Shown here: one piece after another, positions 22,474-33,675 of the stretch
Position numbering within the stretch: position 1 is the first letter of the stretch
Layout: each line of letters opens with the position of its first letter
Assembly: GCF_019748715.1 (NCBI RefSeq)
Contig: NZ_JACLBZ010000012.1
Span: 186,001-250,000, forward strand
DNA from: Sporosarcina aquimarina
Lineage (GTDB): Bacteria > Bacillota > Bacilli > Bacillales_A > Planococcaceae
DNA length: 64,000 nt
Direction: 5' to 3'
Made by a program: the position numbers and the translations under genes
The notes under the pieces: model-generated
What the model was told of the DNA's origin: nothing
Databases searched by the model: none
The model's input: the letters and a program-made list of their open reading frames with translations, nothing else

Positions 22474-23747
22474 TGACCATCCTTCCAAACGATGTTTCCA
22501 CCGAAAATTGTCATTACAGGCCATCCAGTGCAATCCCAGCCGTCAAATGGCGTGTTTTTCCCTTTTGACACAAACGTTGTACGATCGATTTTTTGCTCTT
22601 TCTCCAAATCAATTAAAACTAAATCAGCTGTTGCTCCTACTTCAATTTTTCCATAAGGCAAACCGAATACTTCTGCCGGTTTAATCGTCATCCAGTCAAG
22701 CAATTGCTTCAGAGTCCAGTGACCCGGTTTTACGAAATGTGTGTACAATAAAGGAAATGCTGTTTCGAATCCAGTGATGCCAAATGGTGCTTTCGCGAAT
22801 CCGACAGATTTTTCCTCTGCCGTATGTGGTGCATGGTCCGTAGCGATGCAATCCAATGTACCGTCTAGCAACCCTTGACGCAATGCTTCGCGGTCCTCTT
22901 CAGAGCGCAGTGGAGGATTCATCTTCCAGTCAGCATCATCCCCCGGCACATCGTTTTCCGTTAGCAACAAGTGGTGTGGACTTACTTCCCCTGTCACATG
23001 AATTCCAGCTTTTTTCGCATCACGAATCGTCCGTACGGATTCTTTCGTGCTGACGTGGCAAACATGGTAGTGCGCGCCTGCTGCTTCTGCTAATAAAATA
23101 TCTCTCGCAATATGTACTGACTCTGCGATGGATGGGATACCCGGCAACCCAAGCTCTTTATTGCGCATCCCTTCGTGCATCGCGCCGCCATAGATCAATG
23201 TATTGTCTTCACAGTGCGCTACAATCGGCATATTGATAGCCGCAGCATCTTGCATTGCTTCGTACATCATTCCTGCTTCTTGAACGCCCACTCCGTCATC
23301 TGTGAAAGCAAATGCGCCATGTTCTTTTAATTCCGCAAGATTGGTCCGCTCTTTTCCAGCTTCTCGAATGGTGATAGATGCGTATGGCAACACGCGAATT
23401 TTCGCATTATCTTCAATCAATTTATTAATTTTTTCGATATTTTCAATCGTGTCCGGCACTGGCCGTGTATTAGGCATCGAACAAATCGTTGTATACCCGC
23501 CTTTTGCTGCAGCTGCCGTTCCAGTTGCGATCGTTTCCTTATGCTCCCCACCCGGCTCTCTCAAGTGGACATGTACGTCAATCAGACCTGGAGATAGCAA
23601 CAACCCTTGTCCTTCAATGATTTCACAATCAGCTGTCGGTAACTGGCTGCCGATTTCTGTAATCTTTCCTTCTGAGATTTTCACATCTGTTACTACGATC
23701 TGGCCTTCTTCGCTTACCATTTGGACATTTTGAATTAAAGTGTTCAT
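22470..23747 (-). CDS. pyrC: Dihydroorotase
   Basis: Zinc metalloenzyme closing carbamoyl aspartate to dihydroorotate. The 425-residue protein has the amidohydrolase signature [10 protein letters not shown] (zinc-binding HxH), HCED, HVST and DHAPHT with the catalytic Asp. It starts one base after the pyrB stop and overlaps carA by four bases. Length and motifs match the class I (Bacillus type) enzyme. Confidence 0.97.
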   Translation of the reverse strand: MNTLIQNVQMVSEEGQIVVTDVKISEGKITEIGSQLPTADCEIIEGQGLLLSPGLIDVHVHLREPGGEHKETIATGTAAAAKGGYTTICSMPNTRPVPDTIENIEKINKLIEDNAKIRVLPYASITIREAGKERTNLAELKEHGAFAFTDDGVGVQEAGMMYEAMQDAAAINMPIVAHCEDNTLIYGGAMHEGMRNKELGLPGIPSIAESVHIARDILLAEAAGAHYHVCHVSTKESVRTIRDAKKAGIHVTGEVSPHHLLLTENDVPGDDADWKMNPPLRSEEDREALRQGLLDGTLDCIATDHAPHTAEEKSVGFAKAPFGITGFETAFPLLYTHFVKPGHWTLKQLLDWMTIKPAEVFGLPYGKIEVGATADLVLIDLEKEQKIDRTTFVSKGKNTPFDGWDCTGWPVMTIFGGNIVWKDGQ

Positions 23748-23748
23748 G

Positions 23749-24627
23749 TTATTTCCGCCCCTTCAAAATTAATTCTAGAACAGCTGCTCGAATATAGACG
23801 CCGTTTTCGACTTGTTTAAAAATACGTGATTGAGGACTTTCAATTAAGCAATCCGCGATCTCCACATCTCGATTGACAGGTGCCGGATGCATGATGATTG
23901 CTTCGCTTTTCATTCTGCCTGCGCGTTCTACTGTCAAACCGTACTGTTCATGATAAGCCGCTTTCGTATAGGCCATTTCTGTATTATGGCGTTCATGCTG
24001 TACACGGAGAAGCATGACAACATCGCTCGTTTCAATTACTTCATCCCAGTTATCCACACTTTCAAATTCTCCTGCCCATTCTGGCGGACAGAGGAATGTG
24101 ACCTCGGCACCTAGTTTCTGCAGAGCTTCTGCGTTGGACCGCGCCACACGGCTATGTGAGATATCTCCTGCAATCAGCACCTTCAGACCCTCGAAACTTC
24201 CGAACTCCTCCTGGATTGTGAAAAGGTCCAATAAAGATTGTGTCGGATGTTGACCTGAACCGTCACCCGCATTGATGATCGCTACATTCGTTCGATCAAT
24301 CAATTCTTCATAAAAGCCATCGGACGGATGCCGGATAACAAGTGCGTCCAAGCCGATTGCCTCCAACGTTCGGATCGTGTCATATAACGTTTCTCCCTTT
24401 AATGTACTGGAGAAACTAGTCTCAAATGGGATGATTTGCGCTCCAACTTTTCGTTCCGCCATTTCAAAGCTCGTTTTTGTTCTTGTGCTCGGCTCGAAAA
24501 ACAGATTGCACACAGTGTAGGTTCCTGGCAGTTCACGGAAGCCCAGGCGTTTAAAAATCGCCGCTCGATCAAGTATCAACATGATTTCTTCCACTGTCAG
24601 GTCTTTCATTGAAACTAAATGTTCCAT
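23749..24627 (-). CDS. pyrB: Aspartate carbamoyltransferase
   Basis: Condenses carbamoyl phosphate with aspartate. It contains the carbamoyl-phosphate loop [17 protein letters not shown] and a C-terminal aspartate-binding domain with [10 protein letters not shown]. The start MEHLVSM at 24625-24627 is supported by GGGAGGAAC; a longer frame to 24672 lacks a ribosome-binding site. No pyrI regulatory chain is present, as usual in Bacilli. Length 292. Confidence 0.96.
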   Translation of the reverse strand: MEHLVSMKDLTVEEIMLILDRAAIFKRLGFRELPGTYTVCNLFFEPSTRTKTSFEMAERKVGAQIIPFETSFSSTLKGETLYDTIRTLEAIGLDALVIRHPSDGFYEELIDRTNVAIINAGDGSGQHPTQSLLDLFTIQEEFGSFEGLKVLIAGDISHSRVARSNAEALQKLGAEVTFLCPPEWAGEFESVDNWDEVIETSDVVMLLRVQHERHNTEMAYTKAAYHEQYGLTVERAGRMKSEAIIMHPAPVNRDVEIADCLIESPQSRIFKQVENGVYIRAAVLELILKGRK

Positions 24628-24687
24628 CGGATGTTCCTCCCTCATGAAGTGCAGGCATTTATTGCAATTCATTCTATCTAATTTCTT

Positions 24688-25968
24688 TTATTCATCCATT
24701 AACGTATCGTCTTTTCTACCTGGCAACACCAAGTTGAGTACTACCCCAACAATCGCCGCTAACGCCATCCCGCCTACTTCAAAAGTCGGGCTGAATTTGA
24801 TTGTAGCTCCGCCGATTCCAATTACTAGAATAATCGATCCGATGACCAAATTCCGTTGATTGTCAAAATCGATTTTGTGATCAATCAGCATACGCATTCC
24901 AGAAGAAGCGATGATACCAAACAGCAGAATGGAAATTCCGCCTAACACTGCTTGAGGTATCGTGGCGATCAAGGCCATTACTTTTCCTAAGAAAGAGAAG
25001 AAAATCGCAAATACTGCAGCTCCGACAATTACGTAAACACTATATACACGAGTGATCGCCAGCACACCAATATTTTCTCCATAAGTAGTTTTTGGCGGAC
25101 CTCCGACCATTCCACTGATCAATGTGCCAATCCCATCGCCGAGCAATGATCTATGCAAACCTGGATTATCGATGTAATTTCTTTCCACCACTTTACCTAG
25201 TACAAGCTGGTGTCCGATATGTTCTGCAATCGTCACGATCGCAATCGGTACCATAATAATCAGTAAGGTCGGCGTCACTACAAACGAATAATCCACACCG
25301 GGAATCAGCATGTCCGGCACTGCAAACCACTTCGCCTCGACAACTTGGCTGAAGTCCAAGATCCCAATCGCTGCTGAATAAATATACCCGACTACAATTC
25401 CGATCAACACGGGCATTAAACTGATAATACCTTTAAAGAACATTAAGCAGAAAACCGCTGAAGCAAGTGTTACCAAGGCTGCTGAAAAATGCAAGCCGCT
25501 GTATACATCCTGACCATCCACTTGAATCATACTGGCCATGTTGATTGCCGTTGGTGCAATTGCCAATCCGATGACCATGATGACAGGTCCGACAACAATC
25601 GGCGGTAAAATTTTCATGATCCAGCGATAGCCCGTCTTCCATATCACAAGAGAGACAATCGCGTAGACCAATGCGACGAACATACTCCCGATCATCGCAC
25701 TGCCGATTCCGCCAGTTGTGGTAGCAATCTGAATTGGGATGATAAAGGCGAAGGAAGAACCTAAGTATGCCGGCACTTGAAACTTCGTCACTGCGATAAA
25801 TACGAGTGTGGCTATACCGCTTGTCAGTAAAGCAATTGCCGGGCTTAATCCCACAAGCTGAGGCACTAAAATTGTTGCGCCGAACATCGCAAACATGTGC
25901 TGCAAACTCAATGCCAGCCATCTCACCGGTTGCGGTTTTTCATTTACATCTAATACTTTTTCACTCAT
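24688..25968 (-). CDS. pyrP: Uracil permease PyrP
   Basis: Uracil:cation symporter of the NCS2 (nucleobase-ascorbate) family, placed second in the pyr operon. The 426-residue protein is mostly hydrophobic with about 12-14 membrane segments. Family markers include QHMFAMFGATILVP near the N-terminus and IAEHIGHQLVLG and ENIGVLAITRVYS in the substrate-binding region. Only 20 bp separate it from pyrR, so the second attenuator found there in B. subtilis is absent. Confidence 0.95.
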   Translation of the reverse strand: MSEKVLDVNEKPQPVRWLALSLQHMFAMFGATILVPQLVGLSPAIALLTSGIATLVFIAVTKFQVPAYLGSSFAFIIPIQIATTTGGIGSAMIGSMFVALVYAIVSLVIWKTGYRWIMKILPPIVVGPVIMVIGLAIAPTAINMASMIQVDGQDVYSGLHFSAALVTLASAVFCLMFFKGIISLMPVLIGIVVGYIYSAAIGILDFSQVVEAKWFAVPDMLIPGVDYSFVVTPTLLIIMVPIAIVTIAEHIGHQLVLGKVVERNYIDNPGLHRSLLGDGIGTLISGMVGGPPKTTYGENIGVLAITRVYSVYVIVGAAVFAIFFSFLGKVMALIATIPQAVLGGISILLFGIIASSGMRMLIDHKIDFDNQRNLVIGSIILVIGIGGATIKFSPTFEVGGMALAAIVGVVLNLVLPGRKDDTLMDE

Positions 25969-25988
25969 TTATCCTGTCCTCCAGCCGC

Positions 25989-26540
<552 letters not shown>

Positions 26541-26575
26541 TTAGTTCCCCTTTCCGTTATGTGTATTTATCCATA

Positions 26576-26697
26576 AGAAAAACCCTCCAGTCAGAGTAGA
26601 CAGGAGGGCAGACGTGCAGAAAAAAGCATACAGTGATTCTTACCGCAGTAAGTCTCATGTATTTCCGTGCAACCTTCCCAGCCTCACAGGACTGACT
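26576..26697 (-). promoter_or_regulatory. PyrR-binding attenuator in the pyr leader
   Basis: Reading on the minus strand, the leader contains AGTCCTGTGAGGCT (26680-26693), the conserved PyrR-binding loop of anti-antiterminators. A terminator stem CCCTCC/GGAGGG follows (26583-26608), then TTTTTCTT. The distance and order match B. subtilis pyr attenuators. This is the only copy in the operon: intervals before pyrP (20 bp) and pyrB (60 bp) hold no such loop or terminator. Confidence 0.9.
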
Positions 26698-26728
26698 TTA
26701 AAGGTATCGCTATTCAATTGCTTTATCG

Positions 26729-26758
26729 AGTATACAGCTAGCCGTTTGTATTTGTCAA
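26729..26758 (-). promoter_or_regulatory. Sigma-A promoter of the pyr operon
   Basis: TTGACA at 26753-26758 and TATACT at 26729-26734 on the minus strand, spacing 18. The -35 box lies a few bases beyond the rluD stop, so the operon is read from here after rluD ends. Confidence 0.85.
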
Positions 26759-26761
26759 CGC

Positions 26762-27670
26762 TTAATGTGCACGTAATTCATTTAGCAACTGTTGATAATT
26801 TTCAGGCAACGGAGCCGTAAACTCCATGTACTCACCTGTAGAAGGATGTTGGAAACCAACCGTTCCAGCATGTAAGACTTGTCCGCCATAATCAATTGTT
26901 TTCCTCGGACCGTATTTGGGATCGCCAACTAACGGATAACCGATGTATTTCATATGGACACGAATTTGATGCGTTCTCCCTGTTTCTAATCTGCATTCAA
27001 CCAATGTATAATCGCCAAAACGCTCTAATACTTTAAAATGGGTCACTGCGTTTTTTCCGTTATCCACTACCGCCATTTTTTGACGATCTCGCGGATCTCT
27101 TCCGATCGGAGCGTCGATCGTTCCATTATCGTGAGGAATATGGCCGTGAACAAGAGCCGTATAGACACGGTTGACGGATTTTTCCACGAGTTGATCAACT
27201 AACGATACATGTGCTTTATCATTTTTTGCGACCATCAACAATCCAGATGTGTCTTTATCGATCCGGTGTACAATACCCGGTCTCATCACACCGTTGATCC
27301 CCGACAGATCCGTACACTGATGCATCAATCCATTGACCAGCGTTCCCGATAGATGTCCAGGGGAAGGATGTACGACCATTCCGACTGGCTTATTGACCAC
27401 AAGGACGTCTTGATCCTCATAAACGATTTCGAGATTTAAGTCTTCTGCTTCAATATCATATGCCTCAGGTTCTGGCTGTTCTACAGAGACAACATCTCCA
27501 GTTTTCACTTTATAATTCGATTTTATGAAGCTGCCATTCACTTGGATGCGTTCATCTTTCACCCATTGCTGGATCTGTGTCCGAGACCAATCAGGCTGTA
27601 GTAAAGCGAGTGCTTTGTCAATTCGATTGCCAGCTGTTTCTTCTGTAATTTCATATTCAAATCTTTCCAT
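26762..27670 (-). CDS. Pseudouridine synthase, RluD/RluA family (YlyB type)
   Basis: Isomerises uridines in 23S rRNA. The 302-residue protein has an N-terminal S4 RNA-binding domain (about residues 12-75) and the RluA catalytic domain with GIVHRIDKDTSGLLMVAK, whose Asp is the nucleophile, and RTHQIRVHMKYIGYPLVGD. It overlaps the lspA stop by one base (TAATG), the lspA-rluD pair seen in B. subtilis (ylyB). Exact target uridines cannot be read from sequence. Confidence 0.93.
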   Translation of the reverse strand: MERFEYEITEETAGNRIDKALALLQPDWSRTQIQQWVKDERIQVNGSFIKSNYKVKTGDVVSVEQPEPEAYDIEAEDLNLEIVYEDQDVLVVNKPVGMVVHPSPGHLSGTLVNGLMHQCTDLSGINGVMRPGIVHRIDKDTSGLLMVAKNDKAHVSLVDQLVEKSVNRVYTALVHGHIPHDNGTIDAPIGRDPRDRQKMAVVDNGKNAVTHFKVLERFGDYTLVECRLETGRTHQIRVHMKYIGYPLVGDPKYGPRKTIDYGGQVLHAGTVGFQHPSTGEYMEFTAPLPENYQQLLNELRAH

Positions 27671-28149
27671 TAAGAGACACCTTTTTTCTTTTTCTTTTTC
27701 TCATCGAGTATTACGTGTAATAAGATTAATACGACGGCAATTGTCAGGGCAGCGTCTGCCACATTGAAAATCGGAAAGTCGTAGCGGATGACAGGAATCA
27801 GTACATCTACGAAATCAACGACTTCACCTCTCCATAATCGGTCGATGAAATTTCCGATCGCTCCGCCAAGCAATAACATCAAGCTGACACCAAGAAGCCG
27901 ATCTTTTTTCCCTTCTGTATGAAAAAAATAAATAATAGCTACGACAACGACAATGGTTACGATATAAAATAGCCACATTTTCCCTTCCAGCATCCCCCAC
28001 GCTGCACCTCGGTTACGGTGCGAAAGGAAGCCAAAATAAGGATCCCATATAGATATTTGTTCGCCGAGCTCCATATTCTTCACTACTAGCCACTTCGTCA
28101 ATTGGTCCAATCCTATGACCAGGGCAGCGATTGCATAATAAACGATCAC
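27670..28149 (-). CDS. lspA: Lipoprotein signal peptidase (signal peptidase II)
   Basis: Cleaves the signal peptide of diacylated prolipoproteins in the membrane. The 159-residue protein has four hydrophobic helices and the two catalytic aspartates in [10 protein letters not shown] and FNVADAALT. The start is GTG at 28147-28149, preceded by GGAGGTAG. It ends in a lysine-rich tail (DEKKKKKKG). Upstream lies the ileS terminator, so lspA likely has its own weak promoter or relies on read-through. Confidence 0.95.
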   Translation of the reverse strand: MIVYYAIAALVIGLDQLTKWLVVKNMELGEQISIWDPYFGFLSHRNRGAAWGMLEGKMWLFYIVTIVVVVAIIYFFHTEGKKDRLLGVSLMLLLGGAIGNFIDRLWRGEVVDFVDVLIPVIRYDFPIFNVADAALTIAVVLILLHVILDEKKKKKKGVS

Positions 28150-28235
28150 TTCGTCTACCTCCGTCCAGCAAATGTCTTATTCATTTTACCACAAAACCTG
28201 CTTAATTTACTCTTATCAATTTTCATTGATCAAAA

Positions 28236-28279
28236 GCAAAAGCCATCGTCATCCTTGAGTAGATGATGATGGCTTTTGC
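28236..28279 (-). terminator. Intrinsic terminator after ileS
   Basis: Long near-perfect stem GCAAAAGCCATCATCATC with GATGACGATGGCTTTTGC on the minus strand, followed by TTTTGATC, 12 bp after the ileS stop. Confidence 0.88.
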
Positions 28280-28290
28280 ATCAAGATTGC

Positions 28291-31050
28291 TTACGCATAG
28301 TTCTCTTTCACAACGGATGCGCATCGTGCACATAATGCCGGGTGAGTTGTATCTTCTCCTACAGTTGTAGAGATGGTCCAGCAACGTTCACATTTCTCGC
28401 CTTCCGCCGGTTCGACTAGTACAGTTGCACGGTCTAGTTTCAGGGCATTCGGAAGCTCAGTATTTTTGCTTTCTTCAAAAGTGGAGACAATAAAGAACTG
28501 AGCGAAGTCAATATCGCTTGCTTGAAGAAGACCTTGTTGATCTTCTGGAAGTACGACGGTGACTTTTGCTTCGAGTGATTTACCGATGACTTTTGCATTT
28601 CGCGCTTCTTCCAACGCTTTCAATACATCATCACGGATAGCCATCAAATGATCAAAGCGCTCGCGCAGTTTATCTGCTACCTCGCCTTTTTCATCTGCTT
28701 CTGGCATATCTGTCAATTGTACACTGTCCGCTTCCTTCACATTCAAGTAGTTCCACATTTCATCTGCTGTATGCGGTAAGATCGGCGTGATTAGTTTGAC
28801 TAATGTGATCAACGTATCATACATAACCGTTTGCATAGCGCGGCGATGCGGGTGGTTGACTCCTTCGATATACACGACATCTTTTGCGATATCCAAGTAG
28901 AAAGAACTTAAGACGCCTGTGCAGAAATTATTAACCGCATGATAAACACCTGCAAATTCATAGTGATCATATGCAGTACGTACCTCTTTGATCAAGTCTT
29001 GAAGCTTCACATAGACATACTGATCAACTGGGAGCATTTCTTCAAATGATACACGGTCTGCTGACGGATCAAAATCGGCTACGTTACCATGCAAGAAACG
29101 AATTGTATTACGAATCTTACGGTATACTTCCGAAACTTGCTTAAAGTTGGAATCAGATACTCGAACGTCCGCCGTATAGTCAACAGATGAAACCCATAGA
29201 CGCACAATGTCAGCGCCCAATTGGTTGATGACTTTCGCCGGCACAATGACATTGCCAAGAGACTTACTCATTTTACGGCCATCTTTATCCAGCGTGAAAC
29301 CGTGGCTTAAAAGGCCTTTATATGGTGCGATACCATTAATCGCAACGCTTGTTGTCAATGACGAGTTGAACCATCCGCGATACTGGTCAGAACCTTCCAG
29401 ATACAGATCAGCTGGATAGACAAGGTCGTCACGCTCTTCTAGCACGCCTTGATGCGTCGTCCCAGAATCAAACCAAACGTCCATGATATCCGTTTCTTTT
29501 GTAAACTCACCGTTTGGACTTCCTTCATGAGTGAAGCCTTCAGGCAATAATTCTTTTGCTGTACGTTCAAACCAAACATTGGAACCGTGCTCCCGGAATA
29601 ATTTAGCCACATGGCTGATCGTTTCGTCCGTTAAAATGGCATCTCCATTTTCCGCATAAAACACAGGAATCGGAACCCCCCACACACGTTGACGAGAAAT
29701 ACACCAATCTCCACGGTCACGAACCATGTTAAATAGACGCGTTTCACCCCAAGATGGAGTAAACTTCGTATTTCGGATCGCTTCCAGCAAGTCACTTCTA
29801 AACAATTCGATCGAAGCAAACCATTGAGCTGTTGCACGGAAAATAACCGGCTTTTTCGTCCGCCAGTCATGCGGATACGAGTGTGTGATAAAGGAAAGCT
29901 TTTTAAGCGCGCCTACTTCTTCCAACTTCTCTGTTACAGCTTTATTCGCATCCTCATAGAACATACCTGCAAAATAAGGTGCTTCTTCTGTCATCACACC
30001 GCGGTCATTAATTGGAGATAACGCGTCGATGCCATAAGATTTGGACACATAGAAGTCGTCTTCCCCGTGACCAGGCGCTGTGTGGACACAGCCTGTTCCT
30101 GCATCTGCTGTTACGTGCTCCCCAAGCATGATAAGTGAGTCGCGATCATAGAATGGATGCTTCGCAACGATACGATCAAGATCCGCACCTGGCAATTCTT
30201 GCTCTATTGAGTAGTTTTCCCACTCTAACTCTTTCGCCAAAAACTCCACTAGCTCTTTCGCCACAACGAGTTTTTCACCATTAACATTCACTACTGCATA
30301 AGTGAATGCTGGATGAACCGAAATACCAAGGTTTGCTGGAATCGTCCAAGGCGTTGTCGTCCAGATTAGGAATTTTACATCTTCTGCAAGTACACCTTTG
30401 CCGTCACGGACTGGGAAGCTGACGTAAATAGATGGTGATTTCTTATCCTTATATTCGATTTCGGCTTCCGCTAGAGCAGATTCACTTGAAGGGGACCAAT
30501 AAACAGGTTTTAACCCTTTATAGATATACCCTTTTTTCGCCATTTCACCGAATACTTGAATTTGACGAGATTCAAATTCAGGTTTTAACGTAATATATGG
30601 ATTTTCCCAATCACCACGTACACCTAAACGCTTAAATTGTGTGCGTTGATTATTGATTTGCTCATACGCATAGTCTTCACACATTTTACGGAATTCCGCA
30701 ACGCTCATTTTTTTACGGTCCACGCCTTTGTTGACAAGGGCCTGCTCAATCGGCAAGCCATGTGTATCCCAGCCTGGTACATATGGAGCATGGAATCCTG
30801 ACATCGACTTATATCGAACGATAATATCTTTTAAAACTTTATTGAGGGCATGCCCCATGTGTAGATCTCCATTCGCATACGGCGGTCCGTCATGCAGAAC
30901 AAAAAACGGTCTGCCCGCTGTACGTTCCTGGACTTTTTGATAAATATTCTCTTCATCCCACTTCTCTTGCATTTTCGGTTCGTTATTCGGTAAATTTCCA
31001 CGCATCGGAAACTCCGTTTTCGGCATAAGCAATGTATCTTTGTATTCCAT
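28291..31050 (-). CDS. ileS: Isoleucyl-tRNA synthetase
   Basis: Charges tRNA-Ile in the cytoplasm. The 919-residue class I enzyme has [11 protein letters not shown] (HIGH box), the editing domain with [20 protein letters not shown] (KMSKS) and a C-terminal zinc site with CERCW and CARC. This is the standard bacterial (mupirocin-sensitive type) architecture by length and C-terminal zinc domain. Expression is controlled by the Ile T-box leader immediately upstream. Confidence 0.97.
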   Translation of the reverse strand: MEYKDTLLMPKTEFPMRGNLPNNEPKMQEKWDEENIYQKVQERTAGRPFFVLHDGPPYANGDLHMGHALNKVLKDIIVRYKSMSGFHAPYVPGWDTHGLPIEQALVNKGVDRKKMSVAEFRKMCEDYAYEQINNQRTQFKRLGVRGDWENPYITLKPEFESRQIQVFGEMAKKGYIYKGLKPVYWSPSSESALAEAEIEYKDKKSPSIYVSFPVRDGKGVLAEDVKFLIWTTTPWTIPANLGISVHPAFTYAVVNVNGEKLVVAKELVEFLAKELEWENYSIEQELPGADLDRIVAKHPFYDRDSLIMLGEHVTADAGTGCVHTAPGHGEDDFYVSKSYGIDALSPINDRGVMTEEAPYFAGMFYEDANKAVTEKLEEVGALKKLSFITHSYPHDWRTKKPVIFRATAQWFASIELFRSDLLEAIRNTKFTPSWGETRLFNMVRDRGDWCISRQRVWGVPIPVFYAENGDAILTDETISHVAKLFREHGSNVWFERTAKELLPEGFTHEGSPNGEFTKETDIMDVWFDSGTTHQGVLEERDDLVYPADLYLEGSDQYRGWFNSSLTTSVAINGIAPYKGLLSHGFTLDKDGRKMSKSLGNVIVPAKVINQLGADIVRLWVSSVDYTADVRVSDSNFKQVSEVYRKIRNTIRFLHGNVADFDPSADRVSFEEMLPVDQYVYVKLQDLIKEVRTAYDHYEFAGVYHAVNNFCTGVLSSFYLDIAKDVVYIEGVNHPHRRAMQTVMYDTLITLVKLITPILPHTADEMWNYLNVKEADSVQLTDMPEADEKGEVADKLRERFDHLMAIRDDVLKALEEARNAKVIGKSLEAKVTVVLPEDQQGLLQASDIDFAQFFIVSTFEESKNTELPNALKLDRATVLVEPAEGEKCERCWTISTTVGEDTTHPALCARCASVVKENYA

Positions 31051-31107
31051 TCCGATTCCTCCTCCATAAAATTACGTCCAAAGTATCATTAATTGCTTTC
31101 GGAAATT

Positions 31108-31345
31108 AAAAAAATCCCCATCCCAAAAAGGGACGAGGATATTCTCGCGGTACCACCCTACTTGCAATCGTACAATACAATTGCCGCTTAGACACTTAGT
31201 AACGGCAGTGTGACCGGGATCATGTACATATCCATAATCCAGCTCAAGAGTGATTTTCTTCTCAGCTTCTCCACCAGGCTTCCACCACCCCCGGCTCGCT
31301 ATCGGCAAAGTCTGAAAGTACTCTCTCTTTCATCGCTTCTTCTTT
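31108..31345 (-). promoter_or_regulatory. T-box riboswitch leader of ileS (isoleucine)
   Basis: The minus strand carries the hallmark T-box AGGGTGGTACCGCG (31146-31159) that pairs with the uncharged tRNA acceptor end, followed by a terminator ATCCTCGTCCC/GGGATGGGGAT and TTTTTTT (31108-31141). Upstream is a long Stem I region containing AGTA-like and GAA-type loop sequences. The likely specifier codon is ATC at 31252-31254, consistent with isoleucine; that codon assignment is inferred, not folded. Confidence 0.92.
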
Positions 31346-31359
31346 AACTAATTAGTGTA

Positions 31360-31388
31360 AGTATAGGAATGTCGATTTGAATTGTCAA
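31360..31388 (-). promoter_or_regulatory. Sigma-A promoter of the T-box/ileS transcript
   Basis: TTGACA (31383-31388) and TATACT (31360-31365) on the minus strand with 17-bp spacing, just downstream of divIVA and upstream of the T-box leader. Confidence 0.85.
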
Positions 31389-31396
31389 GCTTCTTA

Positions 31397-31903
31397 TTAT
31401 TCCTCGTCAGAAGCACTTTCCAGGCTCGATGTATCTAGTTCATACTTAAGCAATTGATCCCAATCATCCATCTGAATCAAATCAAGCTGCGCTTCCACCA
31501 TCATTTTAAAACGGCTTCTGAAGACTTTCGACTGTTTTTTCAAGTCTTCCACTTCCATTGCAATCTTTCTTGCTCGCGCCAATGCGTCATTAACAATGCG
31601 ATCTGCATTTCTTTCTGATTCTTTAATAATTAATTTTGATTCCTGTATCGCATTTCTACGCACGTCCTCAGCTGCTTCTTGAGCTGTTAATATGGACTTT
31701 TGCAAAGTTTCTTCAATTGTATTGAAATGGGCAATTTTTGCTTCATTATTTATGATAACTTGTTGCAGCTCTTCATTTTTCTTCAAAACGTTCTCATAGT
31801 CTTTCATAATTTGCTCTAAAAACTCGTTGACCTCATCTTCATCAAAGCCACGAAATTTCGTACTGAATGCTTTGTTATGTATATCCGTAGGGGTTAAAGC
31901 CAT
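31397..31903 (-). CDS. divIVA: Cell-division site and pole protein DivIVA
   Basis: Coiled-coil protein that binds curved membrane at septum and poles and recruits Min and chromosome-anchoring factors. The conserved N-terminal domain opens LTPTDIHNKAFSTKFRGFD, including the membrane-inserting Phe and nearby basic residues. Two predicted coiled coils follow. The start at 31901-31903 has GAAAGGAG upstream and gives 168 residues; a longer frame to 31975 is unsupported. Position before ileS and after ylmH is conserved. Confidence 0.96.
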   Translation of the reverse strand: MALTPTDIHNKAFSTKFRGFDEDEVNEFLEQIMKDYENVLKKNEELQQVIINNEAKIAHFNTIEETLQKSILTAQEAAEDVRRNAIQESKLIIKESERNADRIVNDALARARKIAMEVEDLKKQSKVFRSRFKMMVEAQLDLIQMDDWDQLLKYELDTSSLESASDEE

Positions 31904-32006
31904 GAAATGCTTTCTCCTTTCCGTCTGATCCATCTCGCTTTGATTCTTATAATTCTGTACTACTTGATTAAACACTATATTTCTGATTTTATCAAGGTTT
32001 TCTCTA

Positions 32007-32783
32007 TCAGACTAATGCACCAATCACAACGCGGATCTTGTCTTTCCTCGTTCTTCCTTCTATACCGATTATTTTATAGCGTCCGAAGCCCCTGACAGAC
32101 AGGATATCCTGTTCCTCTACTTCAAAAGCTTGCTGATCGATTATCGCCCAGTTCACTTTGACTTTCTCTCCTTTGATGAGAGAAGAGGCTTTGGCTCTTG
32201 AACATTTCGCCAATGAAGCAACCACTGTATCTAAACGGAGAGAACTGATAATGTGCATCTCTTCTGTCCACTCTTCCTGAACATCTATCACATCGTCTGC
32301 ATTCAAAACAGGCTGTACGGAAACCTTCACCTTGCCGACTTGCGTGAAATTGACGTGGATGTATTCGGAAACCTCTGCTGTTACCGCAAATTGTACGGCT
32401 TCTTCCGTAATCCGTATATCGCCAAATCTGGAACGATCAATACCGAGAGATAATAATGAACCGAGAAGTTGTGAATGCTTCATGCTGACAAATTTCTGTG
32501 GATATTGAACTTGATACAAACTAATTTGAAAGTCATCCCCTGATGGCGTGTAGTAATCAGGATAAATCAAGACACGTTTGCGCTCGGCATCAGGAAAACC
32601 TCCTTCTGAAGCGATTACAAGATCAGAATTTCGGACAATGGATTCCGTAATAAATCGTTGCCGGGGATCCAAGAACTCCGTCAATTTAGGCGCATACGTA
32701 TCCTCAACCTCTTTCACCCAGCTATTCACTTTTTCAATGAATGGTTGTTCTTCTTTTCGAAAATGCTGGAAAAATGATTCCAT
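32007..32783 (-). CDS. ylmH: YlmH-family S4-domain RNA-binding protein
   Basis: Soluble protein of 258 residues with a C-terminal S4 domain (about residues 180-240, containing LAKCSRAKASSLIKGEKVKVNW and continuing toward the end). YlmH/RqcP proteins assist RqcH-mediated alanine tailing and ribosome rescue in B. subtilis. RqcH itself is also in this window. Start chosen as the ATG at 32781-32783, ten bases from AAGGAG; the ATG three codons earlier is too close to it. Located as usual between ylmG and divIVA. Confidence 0.9.
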   Translation of the reverse strand: MESFFQHFRKEEQPFIEKVNSWVKEVEDTYAPKLTEFLDPRQRFITESIVRNSDLVIASEGGFPDAERKRVLIYPDYYTPSGDDFQISLYQVQYPQKFVSMKHSQLLGSLLSLGIDRSRFGDIRITEEAVQFAVTAEVSEYIHVNFTQVGKVKVSVQPVLNADDVIDVQEEWTEEMHIISSLRLDTVVASLAKCSRAKASSLIKGEKVKVNWAIIDQQAFEVEEQDILSVRGFGRYKIIGIEGRTRKDKIRVVIGALV

Positions 32784-32803
32784 AGCAAACATTCTCCTTA
32801 TGC

Positions 32804-32831
32804 AAAAAAATCCTCACCCCTGTGAGGATTT
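32804..32831 (-). terminator. Terminator-like hairpin before ylmH
   Basis: AAATCCTCAC/GTGAGGATTT with a 4-nt loop and seven T on the minus strand, ending about 20 bp before the ylmH start. It may partially separate ylmG from ylmH-divIVA. Confidence 0.7.
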
Positions 32832-32856
32832 CCGTTGTGAAATTAAAACTCTTAGT

Positions 32857-33144
32857 TCAGACGAGTGCTCTGAAAAGTATTAAATAAATCTGCCCGATAC
32901 CCCGGCCGATTAACTGTAATGCAAAAATTGCTGCGATTGGAGAAATATCAATCATTCCAAGTGGCGGAATGAACTTTCGGAAAAATCCTAGATAAGGTTC
33001 TGTGAGCTTACCTAAAATTTGACCAAATTTGGTTTCTCGCGTCGATGGTACCCAAGACATCAAAATATAAATCACCAATAGGATGGAATATACTTGGAGT
33101 GCTCCTGAGATTAGTAAATACGCATTGTTCAATAATACGATCAT
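32857..33144 (-). CDS. ylmG: YggT-family membrane protein YlmG
   Basis: A 95-residue integral membrane protein with two hydrophobic segments flanking a short loop with the family markers MSWVP, LTEPYLGFFRKFIPP and GMIDISPIAA. The role is not settled; YggT/YlmG proteins are linked to membrane and division organisation. It sits between sepF and ylmH as in B. subtilis. The GAGGTG ribosome-binding site is 12 bases before the ATG, slightly long. Confidence 0.9.
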   Translation of the reverse strand: MIVLLNNAYLLISGALQVYSILLVIYILMSWVPSTRETKFGQILGKLTEPYLGFFRKFIPPLGMIDISPIAAIFALQLIGRGIGQIYLILFRALV

Positions 33145-33225
33145 AATGACATGTACACCTCATTCAAAATTGTTCAAGCTTAATTTCCACAGAAGTTGTA
33201 GTCCTGGCAGATAGCAGAATCACAG

Positions 33226-33675
33226 TTACTCTGATATAAATTCTGTAATTGAGCCAGCTACTTCCACGTTCTCAGGTGCACAGAGAAATATATCCGTCCC
33301 TACCCGTTGAATATCTCCCCCAAGCGCATATACGGTACCGCTCAGAAAATCGATAATGCGGAAACCCTGATCTCGCTCAATTCGTTGCAAATTCACTACT
33401 ACCGAACGCTTGTTTTTCAGATGCTCTGCGATATCCTGTGCTTCCGCATAAGCACGCGGCTCCACTAAAATCACTTTTGAAGACTTTTGGACACTTTGCA
33501 AACTGATAACCGGTGTAGTTGGAGTTGGTTCTATTGCTTGTTTTTTCACATTGTTTTTTTTCATTTCTTTACGGGCAGGCGGTTGATTGACCATTGGCTG
33601 TTTACTTTGAGGTTCATTAACAGTTTCCTCTTCTTCCAACCAAAACAATTTTTCAAATCGTTTCTTGAGGCTCAT
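33226..33675 (-). CDS. sepF: Cell-division protein SepF
   Basis: Polymerising membrane-anchored partner of FtsZ. The 149-residue protein has the N-terminal amphipathic helix [10 protein letters not shown], a linker rich in Gln, Pro and Lys, and the C-terminal SepF core with [38 protein letters not shown] and [10 protein letters not shown]. The start overlaps the stop of the upstream ylmE gene as ATGA. Confidence 0.95.
   Translation of the reverse strand: MSLKKRFEKLFWLEEEETVNEPQSKQPMVNQPPARKEMKKNNVKKQAIEPTPTTPVISLQSVQKSSKVILVEPRAYAEAQDIAEHLKNKRSVVVNLQRIERDQGFRIIDFLSGTVYALGGDIQRVGTDIFLCAPENVEVAGSITEFISE

Noticed and set aside
31072-31308. 78-codon frame upstream of ileS
   Set aside because: Lies entirely within the T-box leader and terminator; conserved RNA motifs account for the sequence.
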